Shown one piece after another: positions 1-6,062 of a stretch of 8,632 nucleotides of DNA (position 1 is its first letter; the number at the start of each line of letters is the position of its first letter). Origin of the DNA: Acinetobacter tibetensis (GTDB taxonomy: Bacteria; Pseudomonadota; Gammaproteobacteria; Pseudomonadales; Moraxellaceae); the NCBI RefSeq assembly GCF_023824315.1, contig NZ_CP098733.1, forward strand, positions 1 through 8,632, read 5' to 3'. The notes beneath the pieces were generated by a model. The model ran no database searches, was not told the DNA's origin, and was given only the letters and a program-made list of their open reading frames with translations. A program made the position numbers and the translations under genes.

Positions 1-1027
1 ATTGGGTGACAGAACTCCATTCAAAAGTACTGATTGAAACCATGATCATCACAGCAACCAAGGCAGCCATTGGAATAACTTTGAGCCAATCACTAATAAA
101 CACAACTAAAATGAGAAGAAAAATACCCGCAGAGAAGGTTGATAAGCGTGTCAGACCACCTGACTTCACGTTAATCATAGATTGACCGATCATGGCACAA
201 CCTGCCATACCACCCATGAAGCCAGAGGCAATATTTGCAATACCTTGTCCTTTACATTCCTGATGCTTATCACTTGGTGTATCTGTCATTTCATCGACAA
301 TAGTTGCTGTCATCATAGACTCAAGTAAACCTACGGCTGCCAGTGCAACTGAATACGGCAAAATGATCATCAATGTTTCAAAATTTAGAGGAATATTTGG
401 GATCAAGAACATTGGAAGTGTGTCAGGTAATGCTCCCATATCTCCAACAGTCCGTACATCAATTCCTAGGGCTATTGCTAACAATGTAATAGCAATGATG
501 CAAACAAGTGGAGAAGGGAATAATTTTCCTAATTTTGGAATTAAAGGAAATAGATAAATAATCGCTAAGCCTAAAGCAACCAAAGCATATACATGCCAAG
601 TTACATTAGTCAGTTCGGGTAGCTGAGCCATAAAAATTAAGATGGCCAATGCATTTACGAAGCCAATCACTACAGATTTAGAGACAAAGCGCATTAGCTT
701 AGCCAATTTCAGGTAACCTGCTAATATTTGAATGACACCAGTTAAAATCGTTGCAGCAAGCAGATATTCAAGCCCATGTTCTTTGACCAATGTGACCATA
801 AGCAGTGCCATCGCACCTGTGGCTGCTGAAATCATAGCTGGACGACCGCCAACAAAAGAAATAACGACAGCAATACAGAAGGATGCGTATAAACCTACTT
901 TAGGATCTACACCTGCAATAATTGAAAATGCGATAGCTTCAGGGATTAATGCAAGACCGACAACAAGTCCTGCAAGCACATCTCCACGGATGTTAGAGAA
1001 CCATTGTTCTCGTACATTAGATAACAT
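1..1027 (-). CDS. sulP: SulP-family inorganic anion transporter, N-terminal part (continues at the window's right end)
   Basis: This is the membrane part of a SulP/SLC26-type secondary transporter of the inner membrane. The family moves sulfate, bicarbonate or other anions; the substrate here cannot be read from sequence. The protein has many hydrophobic segments and the family signature near the N-terminus (residues about 27-50, [13 protein letters not shown] followed by [10 protein letters not shown]). The frame is open to position 1. Its last codon is completed by bases 8631-8632, and it then runs to the stop at 8205, giving 484 residues, a normal family length, so the gene is whole on a circle. 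I chose the ATG at 1025-1027 because an AGG lies 8 bases upstream; an in-frame ATG at 1031-1033 is possible but has poor spacing. The gene is alone in its pdif module and is preceded by a structured leader. Confidence 0.93.
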   Translation of the reverse strand, partial: MLSNVREQWFSNIRGDVLAGLVVGLALIPEAIAFSIIAGVDPKVGLYASFCIAVVISFVGGRPAMISAATGAMALLMVTLVKEHGLEYLLAATILTGVIQILAGYLKLAKLMRFVSKSVVIGFVNALAILIFMAQLPELTNVTWHVYALVALGLAIIYLFPLIPKLGKLFPSPLVCIIAITLLAIALGIDVRTVGDMGALPDTLPMFLIPNIPLNFETLMIILPYSVALAAVGLLESMMTATIVDEMTDTPSDKHQECKGQGIANIASGFMGGMAGCAMIGQSMINVKSGGLTRLSTFSAGIFLLILVVFISDWLKVIPMAALVAVMIMVSISTFEWSSVTQ

Positions 1028-1060
1028 AAACATAGCCTGTTTTTTAATTTTTCAGATAGG

Positions 1061-1109
1061 CTAGTGATGTGATATATACAACACACAAGCGACTACACCA
1101 CATCACTAG
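1061..1109 (-). promoter_or_regulatory. Leader inverted repeat upstream of sulP
   Basis: An 11-bp perfect inverted repeat (CTAGTGATGTG at 1061-1071 and CACATCACTAG at 1099-1109) with a 27-base loop lies 28-76 bases upstream of the sulP start. In the minus-strand transcript it would form a stable stem just before the ribosome-binding region. A second short inverted repeat (AGCCT/AGGCT in the transcript) lies between this stem and the start codon and overlaps the AGG of the likely Shine-Dalgarno sequence. A cis-acting RNA element is an inference; a protein operator is the other possibility. Confidence 0.5.
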
Positions 1110-1118
1110 ACAGTGATG
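1101..1118 (-). promoter_or_regulatory. Competing short hairpin in sulP leader
   Basis: CATCACT (1101-1107) and AGTGATG (1112-1118) form a 7-bp hairpin with a 4-base loop. It uses the same CATCACT segment that pairs in the larger stem 1061-1109, so the two structures exclude each other. This is the geometry expected of a switching leader, but no known riboswitch class is recognised. Confidence 0.4.
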
Positions 1119-1120
1119 AG

Positions 1121-1147
1121 TTATTTACTGATTAAAGAGGTAAATAA
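1121..1147 (-). promoter_or_regulatory. 8-bp inverted repeat upstream of sulP leader stems
   Basis: TTATTTAC (1121-1128) and GTAAATAA (1140-1147) are perfectly complementary across an 11-base loop. The repeat sits just 5' of the two competing hairpins in the sulP transcript direction. It may be a further leader stem or an operator at the sulP promoter; no convincing -35/-10 pair was settled. Nothing else is recognised in 1150-1306. Confidence 0.35.
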
Positions 1148-1306
1148 ACTTAAGGTGGCGTAAGTGTCATAAATTCAGTGCATTGTTTGAGAGAAAATAT
1201 CAGAGCAAGGATAACAGCTCGGTATCATTCTATCTACCCTAACCATTTTGTAGAAGCTGCTTATTCAGCTAAGAAAATTGTCAATTTGCATTCTAAAAAA
1301 CTGTGC

Positions 1307-1334
1307 ATTTAACATAATACACGTTATACGAAGT
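1307..1334 (-). repeat. pdif site (XerD/XerC order), sulP-brnTA boundary
   Basis: This 28-bp Xer site has an 11-bp XerD arm ATTTAACATAA (1307-1317), 6-bp spacer TACACG, and 11-bp XerC arm TTATACGAAGT (1324-1334). Read on the minus strand it is the standard C-spacer-D order. It separates the sulP module from the brnTA module. Sites of this kind on Acinetobacter plasmids are substrates of the chromosomal XerC/XerD recombinases and flank mobile modules. Confidence 0.9.
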
Positions 1335-1402
1335 ACACTTGTATATTAATATAAATATCAATAACTTATAAATTTTAAACTGGATAAAAAAACAGCAAAA
1401 AA

Positions 1403-1430
1403 CCGACTTGGAAACAAGTCGGCTTTTTTA
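1403..1430. terminator. Bidirectional intrinsic terminator inside the brnTA module
   Basis: An 8-bp GC-rich stem (CCGACTTG at 1403-1410, CAAGTCGG at 1415-1422) with a GAAA loop is followed by CTTTTTTA on the plus strand and preceded by six A (a U tract on the minus strand). No gene ends immediately upstream on either strand. It probably insulates the module edge, stopping read-through between the sulP leader and the brnTA promoter, or it is left from a lost gene. Confidence 0.75.
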
Positions 1431-1481
1431 TGTTCGATTCTGTAAGCTTTTGCCAATAAAAAATGGAAGAACTTTGCAAAA

Positions 1482-1511
1482 TTTACAATTTTGTATTAAC
1501 ATTTTTATATT
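1482..1511 (+). promoter_or_regulatory. Putative brnTA promoter and overlapping dyad operator
   Basis: TTTACA at 1482-1487 and TATATT at 1506-1511 make a sigma-70-type -35/-10 pair with an 18-bp spacer, ending 19 bases before the brnT ATG. A dyad overlaps the -35 and spacer: CAAAAT at 1477-1482 and ATTTTG at 1488-1493 around a 5-base centre. BrnA is a ribbon-helix-helix repressor known to autoregulate its operon, so this dyad is the natural candidate operator; that assignment is inferred. Confidence 0.5.
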
Positions 1512-1530
1512 AACAAAAAGCGATGCAACT

Positions 1531-1833
1531 ATGGAAATTGAGTTTTCATGGGATGAGCATAAAGCAGATACAAACCTCAAAAAACATGGTGTAGCTTTTG
1601 AAGATGCAACATTGGTTTTTTATGATGCTCATGCCGTCTTCAAACAGGATCGCTTTGAAAATGGTGAATATCGTTGGCAAGCGATAGGTCTCGTATACGG
1701 GCAGACAGTTTTATTAGTGGCTCATACTGTACAAGATCATAATGGGATTGATCATATCCGTATTATTTCAGCACGACAGGCAGAGAAAAAAGAGAGGAAA
1801 CAGTATGAACAAAACCGTTACTTACAAAGTTGA
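1531..1833 (+). CDS. brnT: BrnT family toxin (type II toxin-antitoxin ribonuclease)
   Basis: The product is a 100-residue BrnT (DUF497) toxin, a RelE-like ribonuclease that inhibits translation by RNA cleavage in the cytoplasm and is neutralised by BrnA. Family marks are the N-terminal FSWDEHKADTNLKKHGVAF (residues about 4-22), the central RWQAIGLV strand, and the C-terminal DHIRIISARQAEKKERKQYE block (about residues 74-93) with the basic and acidic residues typical of the active site. The frame stays open upstream to about 1408 through a TTG, but that extension lies over the terminator and promoter and has no family similarity, so I start at the ATG at 1531. The Shine-Dalgarno sequence is weak. 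The end overlaps brnA by 29 bases. The likely role is plasmid maintenance. Confidence 0.92.
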   Translation: MEIEFSWDEHKADTNLKKHGVAFEDATLVFYDAHAVFKQDRFENGEYRWQAIGLVYGQTVLLVAHTVQDHNGIDHIRIISARQAEKKERKQYEQNRYLQS

Positions 1834-2119
1834 TTTGAATAAAACTCCTGTCTTATCTGAAGAACAAAAGGCAAGACTTGAGGCCTTAGCTAAACGCCCA
1901 GACAGTGAAATAGACTTTTCAGACATTCCTGAACTTGATGAAAGTTTTTGGAAAAATGCAGTGCAGAATCCTTTTTACAAGCCGACTAAACAAGTAACTA
2001 CGGTTCGCATCGATGCAGATGTCATGCAGTGGCTAAAAGCCCAAGGCAAAGGCTATCAGACACGAATGAACAAAATTCTGCGTGATGCCATGCTGAATGA
2101 ACTAAAGAATCATCCATAA
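1805..2119 (+). CDS. brnA: BrnA family antitoxin
   Basis: The product is a 104-residue BrnA antitoxin that binds and blocks BrnT and, through its C-terminal ribbon-helix-helix domain, represses the operon. The middle carries the family block FSDIPELDESFWKNA followed by NPFYKP. The C-terminus carries the DNA-binding stretch TTVRIDADVMQWLKAQGKGY followed by QTRMNKILRDAML (about residues 65-97). The start at 1805 follows a strong AGAGAGG at 1791-1797 with 7-base spacing and lies 29 bases inside brnT. Toxin-first order is normal for this family. An in-frame upstream extension from 1742 was not used because it lies within brnT and lacks family similarity. A terminator begins at the stop codon. Confidence 0.93.
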   Translation: MNKTVTYKVDLNKTPVLSEEQKARLEALAKRPDSEIDFSDIPELDESFWKNAVQNPFYKPTKQVTTVRIDADVMQWLKAQGKGYQTRMNKILRDAMLNELKNHP

Positions 2120-2147
2120 AAAATGGGAGCTATAGGCTCCCATTTTT
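2119..2147 (+). terminator. Intrinsic terminator after brnA (bidirectional form)
   Basis: A 12-bp perfect stem (2119-2130 with 2136-2147; core TGGGAGC/GCTCCCA) with loop TATAG ends in a T run and begins with an A run, so it could work in both directions. It starts on the last base of the brnA stop codon and ends one base before the pdif XerC arm. It would also stop read-through from the minus-strand phosphatase operon. Confidence 0.85.
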
Positions 2148-2148
2148 G

Positions 2149-2176
2149 ACTTCGTATAATCCGTATTATGTTAATT
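2149..2176 (+). repeat. pdif site (XerC/XerD order), brnTA-kinase/phosphatase boundary
   Basis: XerC arm ACTTCGTATAA (2149-2159), spacer TCCGTA, XerD arm TTATGTTAATT (2166-2176). The XerC arm is identical to that of the site at 1307 and the XerD arm to that of the site at 8142, including the following TTTAGA. It is in opposite orientation to both of its neighbours. Confidence 0.9.
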
Positions 2177-2252
2177 TTAGAGAAATTAAAAATAGTTTTT
2201 TAATATGAAAACTAACTTTCAAGAGAGAAATCTACGTTTAAATTCTATTATT

Positions 2253-2993
2253 TTAAGGAGAATTACTATCCTTAGTAGAAATTTCTACTCCAACAATAGA
2301 ATAGTTATCTGTAGGTTCAGCATTTTTTACAAAAAAAAGTGCTTCAAAGAAAAATTCAGAAAACTCCCCATATTCTAAAGAAAAATCCCTAATCATTTTT
2401 TTAGTAATCGCTGAATAAAATCCATCACTACTCAGTAATAAGCGATCTTGATCTTCTAAAGTTATTTCAAAGCTATCAGTAACAAGTTCACTTGACCTAG
2501 AACCTAATGCACTAAAAATAATATTTTTTCTAGGGTAATTATATAATTCCTCTTTCGTAAGCAATCCTTCATCAAAAAGCTTTTGAGCTTCCGTATGGTC
2601 AACAGTTAATTGTACTATTCCTTGATTTCGAAGTAAGTAAGCTCTTGAATCTCCTGTATGGATGCCTATTAAATTAAACTCACTATCTATATAGGTAGCC
2701 GTTAATGTTGTCGCCATTCCATATAACTCTGGATCTTCTTGTCCTAAAACTTTTAATTCTTCGTGAATTTCATGAGTAATTTTTTCTAAATTAGAAATCG
2801 ATATATCATCAAGATTACTAAATTTTTGATAAAAAGCTTTAGTGGCGTATTTGGAAGCATACTTACCACCTTTATGGCCACCTAAACCATCTGCAACAAT
2901 TAGGAGAAGACCACCATGTTCAATGTACTGAACTAAGTAGCTATCTTCATTAGCACTTCTAGGTCCTTTAGCAGAGAAATATAGGGGATTCAT
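2253..2993 (-). CDS. PP2C-family Ser/Thr protein phosphatase
   Basis: The product is a 246-residue metal-dependent phosphatase of the PPM/PP2C family, as compact as bacterial PrpC/Stp/PppA proteins. The family motifs are complete: GPRSANEDS (metal Asp17), VADGLGGHKGG (Asp35-Gly36), TGDSRAYLL (about 113-121), DHT (132-134), LLLSSDGFYS (Asp190) and DNYSIVGVEI (Asp229-Asn230). It is therefore probably active on phosphoserine or phosphothreonine with two Mn or Mg ions. No signal peptide or membrane segment is seen, so it is cytoplasmic. Its ATG shares one base with the stop codon of the upstream kinase gene and has no clear Shine-Dalgarno sequence, which points to translational coupling. It most likely reverses the partner kinase's phosphorylation, on the kinase itself or its targets. 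The true cellular target is unknown. Confidence 0.92.
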   Translation of the reverse strand: MNPLYFSAKGPRSANEDSYLVQYIEHGGLLLIVADGLGGHKGGKYASKYATKAFYQKFSNLDDISISNLEKITHEIHEELKVLGQEDPELYGMATTLTATYIDSEFNLIGIHTGDSRAYLLRNQGIVQLTVDHTEAQKLFDEGLLTKEELYNYPRKNIIFSALGSRSSELVTDSFEITLEDQDRLLLSSDGFYSAITKKMIRDFSLEYGEFSEFFFEALFFVKNAEPTDNYSIVGVEISTKDSNSP

Positions 2994-4324
2994 TAAATAC
3001 CATGCTTAGCAAAGCCTTGCTGAATTAGTGGCGGAAGTTCGGAACGATTAAAATTAATAGATTTTGGTAAATGGTTGATCGCTGATATGACTTCTCGTCT
3101 ACGTACAGCACTTTCTAACACAAATCGTCTTGCTGTATTATCGTCACAATTCTTAATTCTTGAAACAAATTTCTGCTCAACATACCAACGATTGTGACTT
3201 GCTCCCATAATTAATAGGCCTAGTAATACATTACTACGAACTTCTGGATCGTTAATTATCCAAAAACTATCAAGACGAGATGCAAGCACATCACACATTG
3301 CAAAATCAAAACTATAACTATAAATCCATTTTGCGTAGATTCCACAAAGCCTACTAACCATATTCGTATCGTTAATTTTTACTAATTTTTCTAAAATCTC
3401 ACTATCAAGATTAATAAGAATATTCTGAGAATCAGATAAAGGATTTGTTTCTAATAAATTTATAAAATCATTTACAAATGTCAGATCATACACATTTTGA
3501 GATTTTAGAATAGAAAGAATTTTTTCTTGATTACTACCAACTACAGGTTGTTCACTCTCATTCATTACGATAGAAATTACAGCTTCTCTCAAATCTTTTA
3601 CAGACTGGAATCTATCGTTTTTTTCTGATCTGGTACATATTTGAAGGATCCCTTCATAAGGGTTTGTAGGGTCTTTAATTTGATTACATGGAACTCGCGC
3701 ACCAGAACCTGTAGTCGTCAAATCATGAAGAATACATCCTACAGAATAAATATCTGAGGCCCTGCTCGAAAATTTTAACTCGCTTGTAATTTCTGGAGCT
3801 GTATATCTATCACTTCCCATATACATACCTGTTTGAGTTAAAACAGATACTTGAGATTTATCTAATGAAATTAGACCAAAATCACTAATTGCATAATCAT
3901 TTCCGAATTTAAGAATATTTTGAGGTTTCAAATCTCGATGATAAATGCTCAAATCATGTATGGCTTCTAAGCCAGCAAAGATATCCATTAAAATTTTAAT
4001 ACGAATTGAAAGCGGTTGAGCCTTAACAAAGGCTAAATCATCTCCCAAGGTGGAATCTGCTACAGGCATAATGTAAGCAGGCGGATCTAAGTGTATTTCT
4101 GAACGAAGTACTTTTACTACGTTCGGATGATCAATTTCTGTTAGCGTTATCACTTCTCGCTTAAATCGATCTTTAATATGTTCAATTTCTTGTTGAGATA
4201 AAACTTGCCCTTGATTGGGATGAAATTCTTTTCTAGCTGCAAACGTCCCATCAGAAAATTGAATAAGAGATACGATTGCAAACCCACCTTGTCCTAATTG
4301 CTTAATTACCTGATAGCTACACAT
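2993..4324 (-). CDS. Hanks-type Ser/Thr protein kinase with uncharacterised C-terminal helical region
   Basis: The product is 443 residues. Residues 1 to about 255 are a complete eukaryotic-like kinase domain: glycine loop LGQGGFAIV (10-18), ATP-binding Lys32, helix-C Glu57, catalytic loop HRDLKPQN (129-136, with Asp131 and Asn136), DFG (148-150), APE (176-178) and SDIYSVGCIL (190-199). All catalytic residues are present, so it should be active. Residues about 260-443 look helical and match no domain I recognise. There is no transmembrane segment and no PASTA repeat, unlike PknB-type cell-wall sensors, so it is soluble. The start follows GGGGGG with 4-base spacing. It forms an operon with the PP2C gene (TAATG overlap), and the pair alone fills a pdif module. 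Kinase/PP2C pairs occur in type VI secretion control (PpkA/PppA) and in some phage-defence systems; none of the other parts of those systems is present here. Confidence 0.93.
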   Translation of the reverse strand: MCSYQVIKQLGQGGFAIVSLIQFSDGTFAARKEFHPNQGQVLSQQEIEHIKDRFKREVITLTEIDHPNVVKVLRSEIHLDPPAYIMPVADSTLGDDLAFVKAQPLSIRIKILMDIFAGLEAIHDLSIYHRDLKPQNILKFGNDYAISDFGLISLDKSQVSVLTQTGMYMGSDRYTAPEITSELKFSSRASDIYSVGCILHDLTTTGSGARVPCNQIKDPTNPYEGILQICTRSEKNDRFQSVKDLREAVISIVMNESEQPVVGSNQEKILSILKSQNVYDLTFVNDFINLLETNPLSDSQNILINLDSEILEKLVKINDTNMVSRLCGIYAKWIYSYSFDFAMCDVLASRLDSFWIINDPEVRSNVLLGLLIMGASHNRWYVEQKFVSRIKNCDDNTARRFVLESAVRRREVISAINHLPKSINFNRSELPPLIQQGFAKHGI

Positions 4325-4334
4325 AATTCCCCCC

Positions 4335-4378
4335 TATAAAATAAATAAGTATTTTAAAAATCAAATATTTATTTTATA
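4335..4378 (-). promoter_or_regulatory. 13-bp inverted repeat in front of the kinase operon
   Basis: TATAAAATAAATA (4335-4347) and its exact reverse complement (4366-4378) flank an 18-base centre, 10 bases upstream of the kinase ATG. On the minus strand the distal arm contains TATAAA, a good -10 candidate, so the repeat could be an operator over the promoter. If transcribed, it would be an AU-only hairpin next to the GGGGGG ribosome site. No clear -35 was found. The remaining DNA to the pdif site (4379-4466) is AT-rich with no other signal. Confidence 0.5.
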
Positions 4379-4466
4379 CAAAACATACCTAAAATTCACT
4401 TAAAAATGCCGCTATTCCAATTCATTTTAATTTTATAATTTTAAAAATTGAATAAAATTTTTGTCT

Positions 4467-4494
4467 ATTTAACATAAAAACTCTTATGCGAAAT
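4467..4494 (-). repeat. pdif site (XerD/XerC order), kinase/phosphatase-backbone boundary
   Basis: XerD arm ATTTAACATAA (4467-4477), spacer AAACTC, XerC arm TTATGCGAAAT (4484-4494). The XerD arm equals that of the site at 1307; the XerC arm equals that of the site at 8142 (as reverse complement). The XerC arm faces the replication backbone. Confidence 0.9.
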
Positions 4495-4517
4495 GCCAGT
4501 AAATCATGGGCATTTTT
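4491..4517 (+). terminator. Possible weak terminator-like hairpin at the pdif edge
   Basis: AAATGCC (4491-4497) and GGCATTT (4509-4515) form a 7-bp stem with an 11-base loop, followed by a short T run on the plus strand. It lies just after the stop of the minus-strand gene ending at 4533, and its left arm overlaps the last bases of the XerC arm. In the minus direction the U run is only three bases, so it would be a poor terminator for that gene. Confidence 0.35.
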
Positions 4518-4532
4518 GCTATTAATCAATCT

Positions 4533-4886
4533 TCATTTAGATGAGGGTATGCTGTCTAATAGTGCTTTGGCTCTAGCACGAGATCTACTTACACTTGGGC
4601 TCATTTTTTGATCTGATTCATTCTCTTTTTTCTCGGTATCTTGGAAACTAGATAAGAAACTAGAGCTAATTTCTTTTTTTGGTTTATCAAAAGCAGGTTT
4701 TTCTTGAGTATCTTTATCCTGTGAACGAAATCGATATAAATAGCTTTTAAATGTATTCAAATTTAGATCTAAATCATGATCCATTTGAAGTTTTTCAACA
4801 ATAGATTGTTGCGTATACCCCTCATTTACAAGTTGCTCAATGACTGGCAAAAGAAGAGAGAACCTTACACTTTTTTTCCGTTTCAT
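4533..4886 (-). CDS. Small basic putative helix-turn-helix protein of unknown function
   Basis: The product is 117 residues. The N-terminal half (about residues 8-52) holds a probable three-helix DNA-binding fold: RFSLLLPVIEQLVNEGYTQQ, then SIVEKLQM, then LNLNTFKSYLYRFR. This resembles the recognition-helix pattern of small plasmid accessory proteins such as TraK-type proteins, but I do not recognise the family with certainty. The C-terminal half is polar, Ser/Lys/Glu-rich and probably disordered, ending with an Arg-rich SVSRSRARAKALL segment. I chose ATG at 4884-4886; an in-frame TTG at 4890-4892 adds two residues and has a slightly better-spaced GAGA, so the start is uncertain. It is transcribed away from the origin and is the only gene on the minus strand of the backbone. 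A role in partitioning, copy control or transfer is possible but unproven. Confidence 0.7.
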   Translation of the reverse strand: MKRKKSVRFSLLLPVIEQLVNEGYTQQSIVEKLQMDHDLDLNLNTFKSYLYRFRSQDKDTQEKPAFDKPKKEISSSFLSSFQDTEKKENESDQKMSPSVSRSRARAKALLDSIPSSK

Positions 4887-5687
4887 ATTCAATTTTTCTC
4901 AGATGGAATATGTACAATATATAGATTAATTGCTTACTATTTACATCAAATTTGAAACTTTTTGCTAAATTAAAAGAACTATTTACATTACTTTCACAAC
5001 TAAATGCCAATATTTTGCATCCTATTTGCATTTTCATTAAAAGAATTAAGAAATAAACGCCCTAAAAAGCTCAAAATAGCGAAAAATCTACTCAATAATT
5101 TTAAATTTTTATTCCTATAAAGATCCTTATTTTATGGATACACCATACGCACCTTACAGGATGCAAAAAATCAATAACTTACAATCTTAAAGCATATATG
5201 GAAATCAAAAAATTCATACATAATTAACCTTATTGCACTGATTTATATAGAATTGATATGTATGAAGATAGAAGCCTCTTCCAGCACCTAATATCTTTGA
5301 TTTTAGTCGGGATCGATTGAGCGCTCTTATAAAGAATTGCAGGGAAGTTAAGGGTTATAAAATTAATAGCAATTCAATACATCAATTTTGCATCATAAAA
5401 AATAAATATTGAATCAATTAAACCATTAAATTACATAAAGAATAGTTTAATACATGTAAGGATTTACTGACTTTTAAAATGATCTTTTCACACTCTAAAA
5501 AATCAAGAAAAATGCTATTTTTGGAAGAATTTTTGGTTATTCCACGTATCTTTCTAATGAAATACTGCATTAAATGATCCAATAGATGTAAATAAATACC
5601 AAATGATTCATGTATAGACCTATTGTTTTATACATATATGTAAGGATTAACTAAAAAAAGGGAAGTTGAAAATTTAAGACATAACTA

Positions 5688-5706
5688 AAAACGGCTTTTT
5701 AAAGCC
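5688..5706 (-). terminator. Possible minus-strand terminator in the non-coding region
   Basis: On the minus strand, GGCTTT-AA-AAAGCC (stem 5706-5701 with 5698-5693) is followed by G and a run of five T. It has the form of an intrinsic terminator although no gene lies upstream in that direction until rep. It would be consistent with a small untranslated leftward transcript from the origin side; that is inference. Confidence 0.4.
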
Positions 5707-5918
5707 CATAAATAGCTTTTAAGTTAAAACAACGTAAACCATTGGTCATAAGAAGAAATATGCTTTAAATCGCATTCTATGCGCTTATAGCAGTATTTTT
5801 AGAGCGAGTGTCTACGAGCGAACTATAAAAACTTGCGCCTAGACCCTCTGAAAAACTGTTTTTTTAATTTTGAACTTTTTAAATATATAAATCATATGCA
5901 AAAAATAGATTCTAGATC

Positions 5919-6062
5919 GAGCGTAGCGAGTAAAAAAGCTTTATGAGCAAAGCGAATTCCTAGTTGCTTTTGCTTTTTTTTAAAGTCAGAACTTAATCAG
6001 TCAAAAAATTGCCCCGAAGGATCGAGCGAAAGCGAGATTCAATAGAGTTTGAGCGTAGCGAA
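5919..6062 (+). repeat. Four copies of a GAGCG-WAGCGA-type direct motif
   Basis: GAGCGTAGCGAG (5919-5930), GAGCAAAGCGAA (5945-5956), GAGCGAAAGCGAG (6024-6036) and GAGCGTAGCGAAA (6051-6063) are related, all in the same orientation and G+C-rich in an otherwise AT-rich stretch. GAGCGAG and CGAGCGAAC at about 5802 and 5814 may be more distant relatives. The function is unknown; binding sites near the origin are possible. Confidence 0.5.
5932..5981 (+). terminator. Terminator-like hairpin with long T run
   Basis: AAAAAAGC (5932-5939) pairs with GCTTTTTT (5972-5979) around a loop that itself has an imperfect AGCAAAGC/GCTTTTGCT stem, and a run of eight T follows. It would act on plus-strand transcripts heading toward the origin, but no gene is seen upstream. 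Confidence 0.4.

Noticed and set aside
363..557. 64-codon plus-strand frame
   Set aside because: It lies entirely antisense within sulP, with no ribosome site and no recognisable protein features.
732..1064. 110-codon plus-strand frame
   Set aside because: It is antisense to the start of sulP; its Thr/Ala/Pro-rich composition is typical of a shadow frame.
1408..1530. N-terminal extension of the brnT frame
   Set aside because: The extra 41 codons cover the terminator stem and the promoter and do not match the BrnT family, which starts at the ATG at 1531.
1742..1804. N-terminal extension of the brnA frame
   Set aside because: It lies within brnT, and a much better ribosome site precedes the ATG at 1805.
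2177..2252. Terminator for the kinase/phosphatase operon
   Set aside because: Only an A/T hairpin (ATTAAAAA/TTTTTAAT around 2185-2203) is present, without a GC stem; the brnA terminator at 2119-2147 more likely stops this transcript.
2253..4324. Type VI secretion threonine-phosphorylation pathway (PpkA/PppA)
   Set aside because: No secretion genes or Fha-type protein are nearby, and the kinase lacks the membrane and periplasmic parts of PpkA.
4837..5037. 66-codon minus-strand frame
   Set aside because: It overlaps the start of the helix-turn-helix gene in another frame, has no clear ribosome site and has an unconvincing composition.
5128..5145. Possible DnaA box (TATGGATAC, and TTATACATA near 5628)
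   Set aside because: Each has two mismatches to TTATCCACA or its complement and stands far from the iterons; this is chance level in AT-rich DNA.
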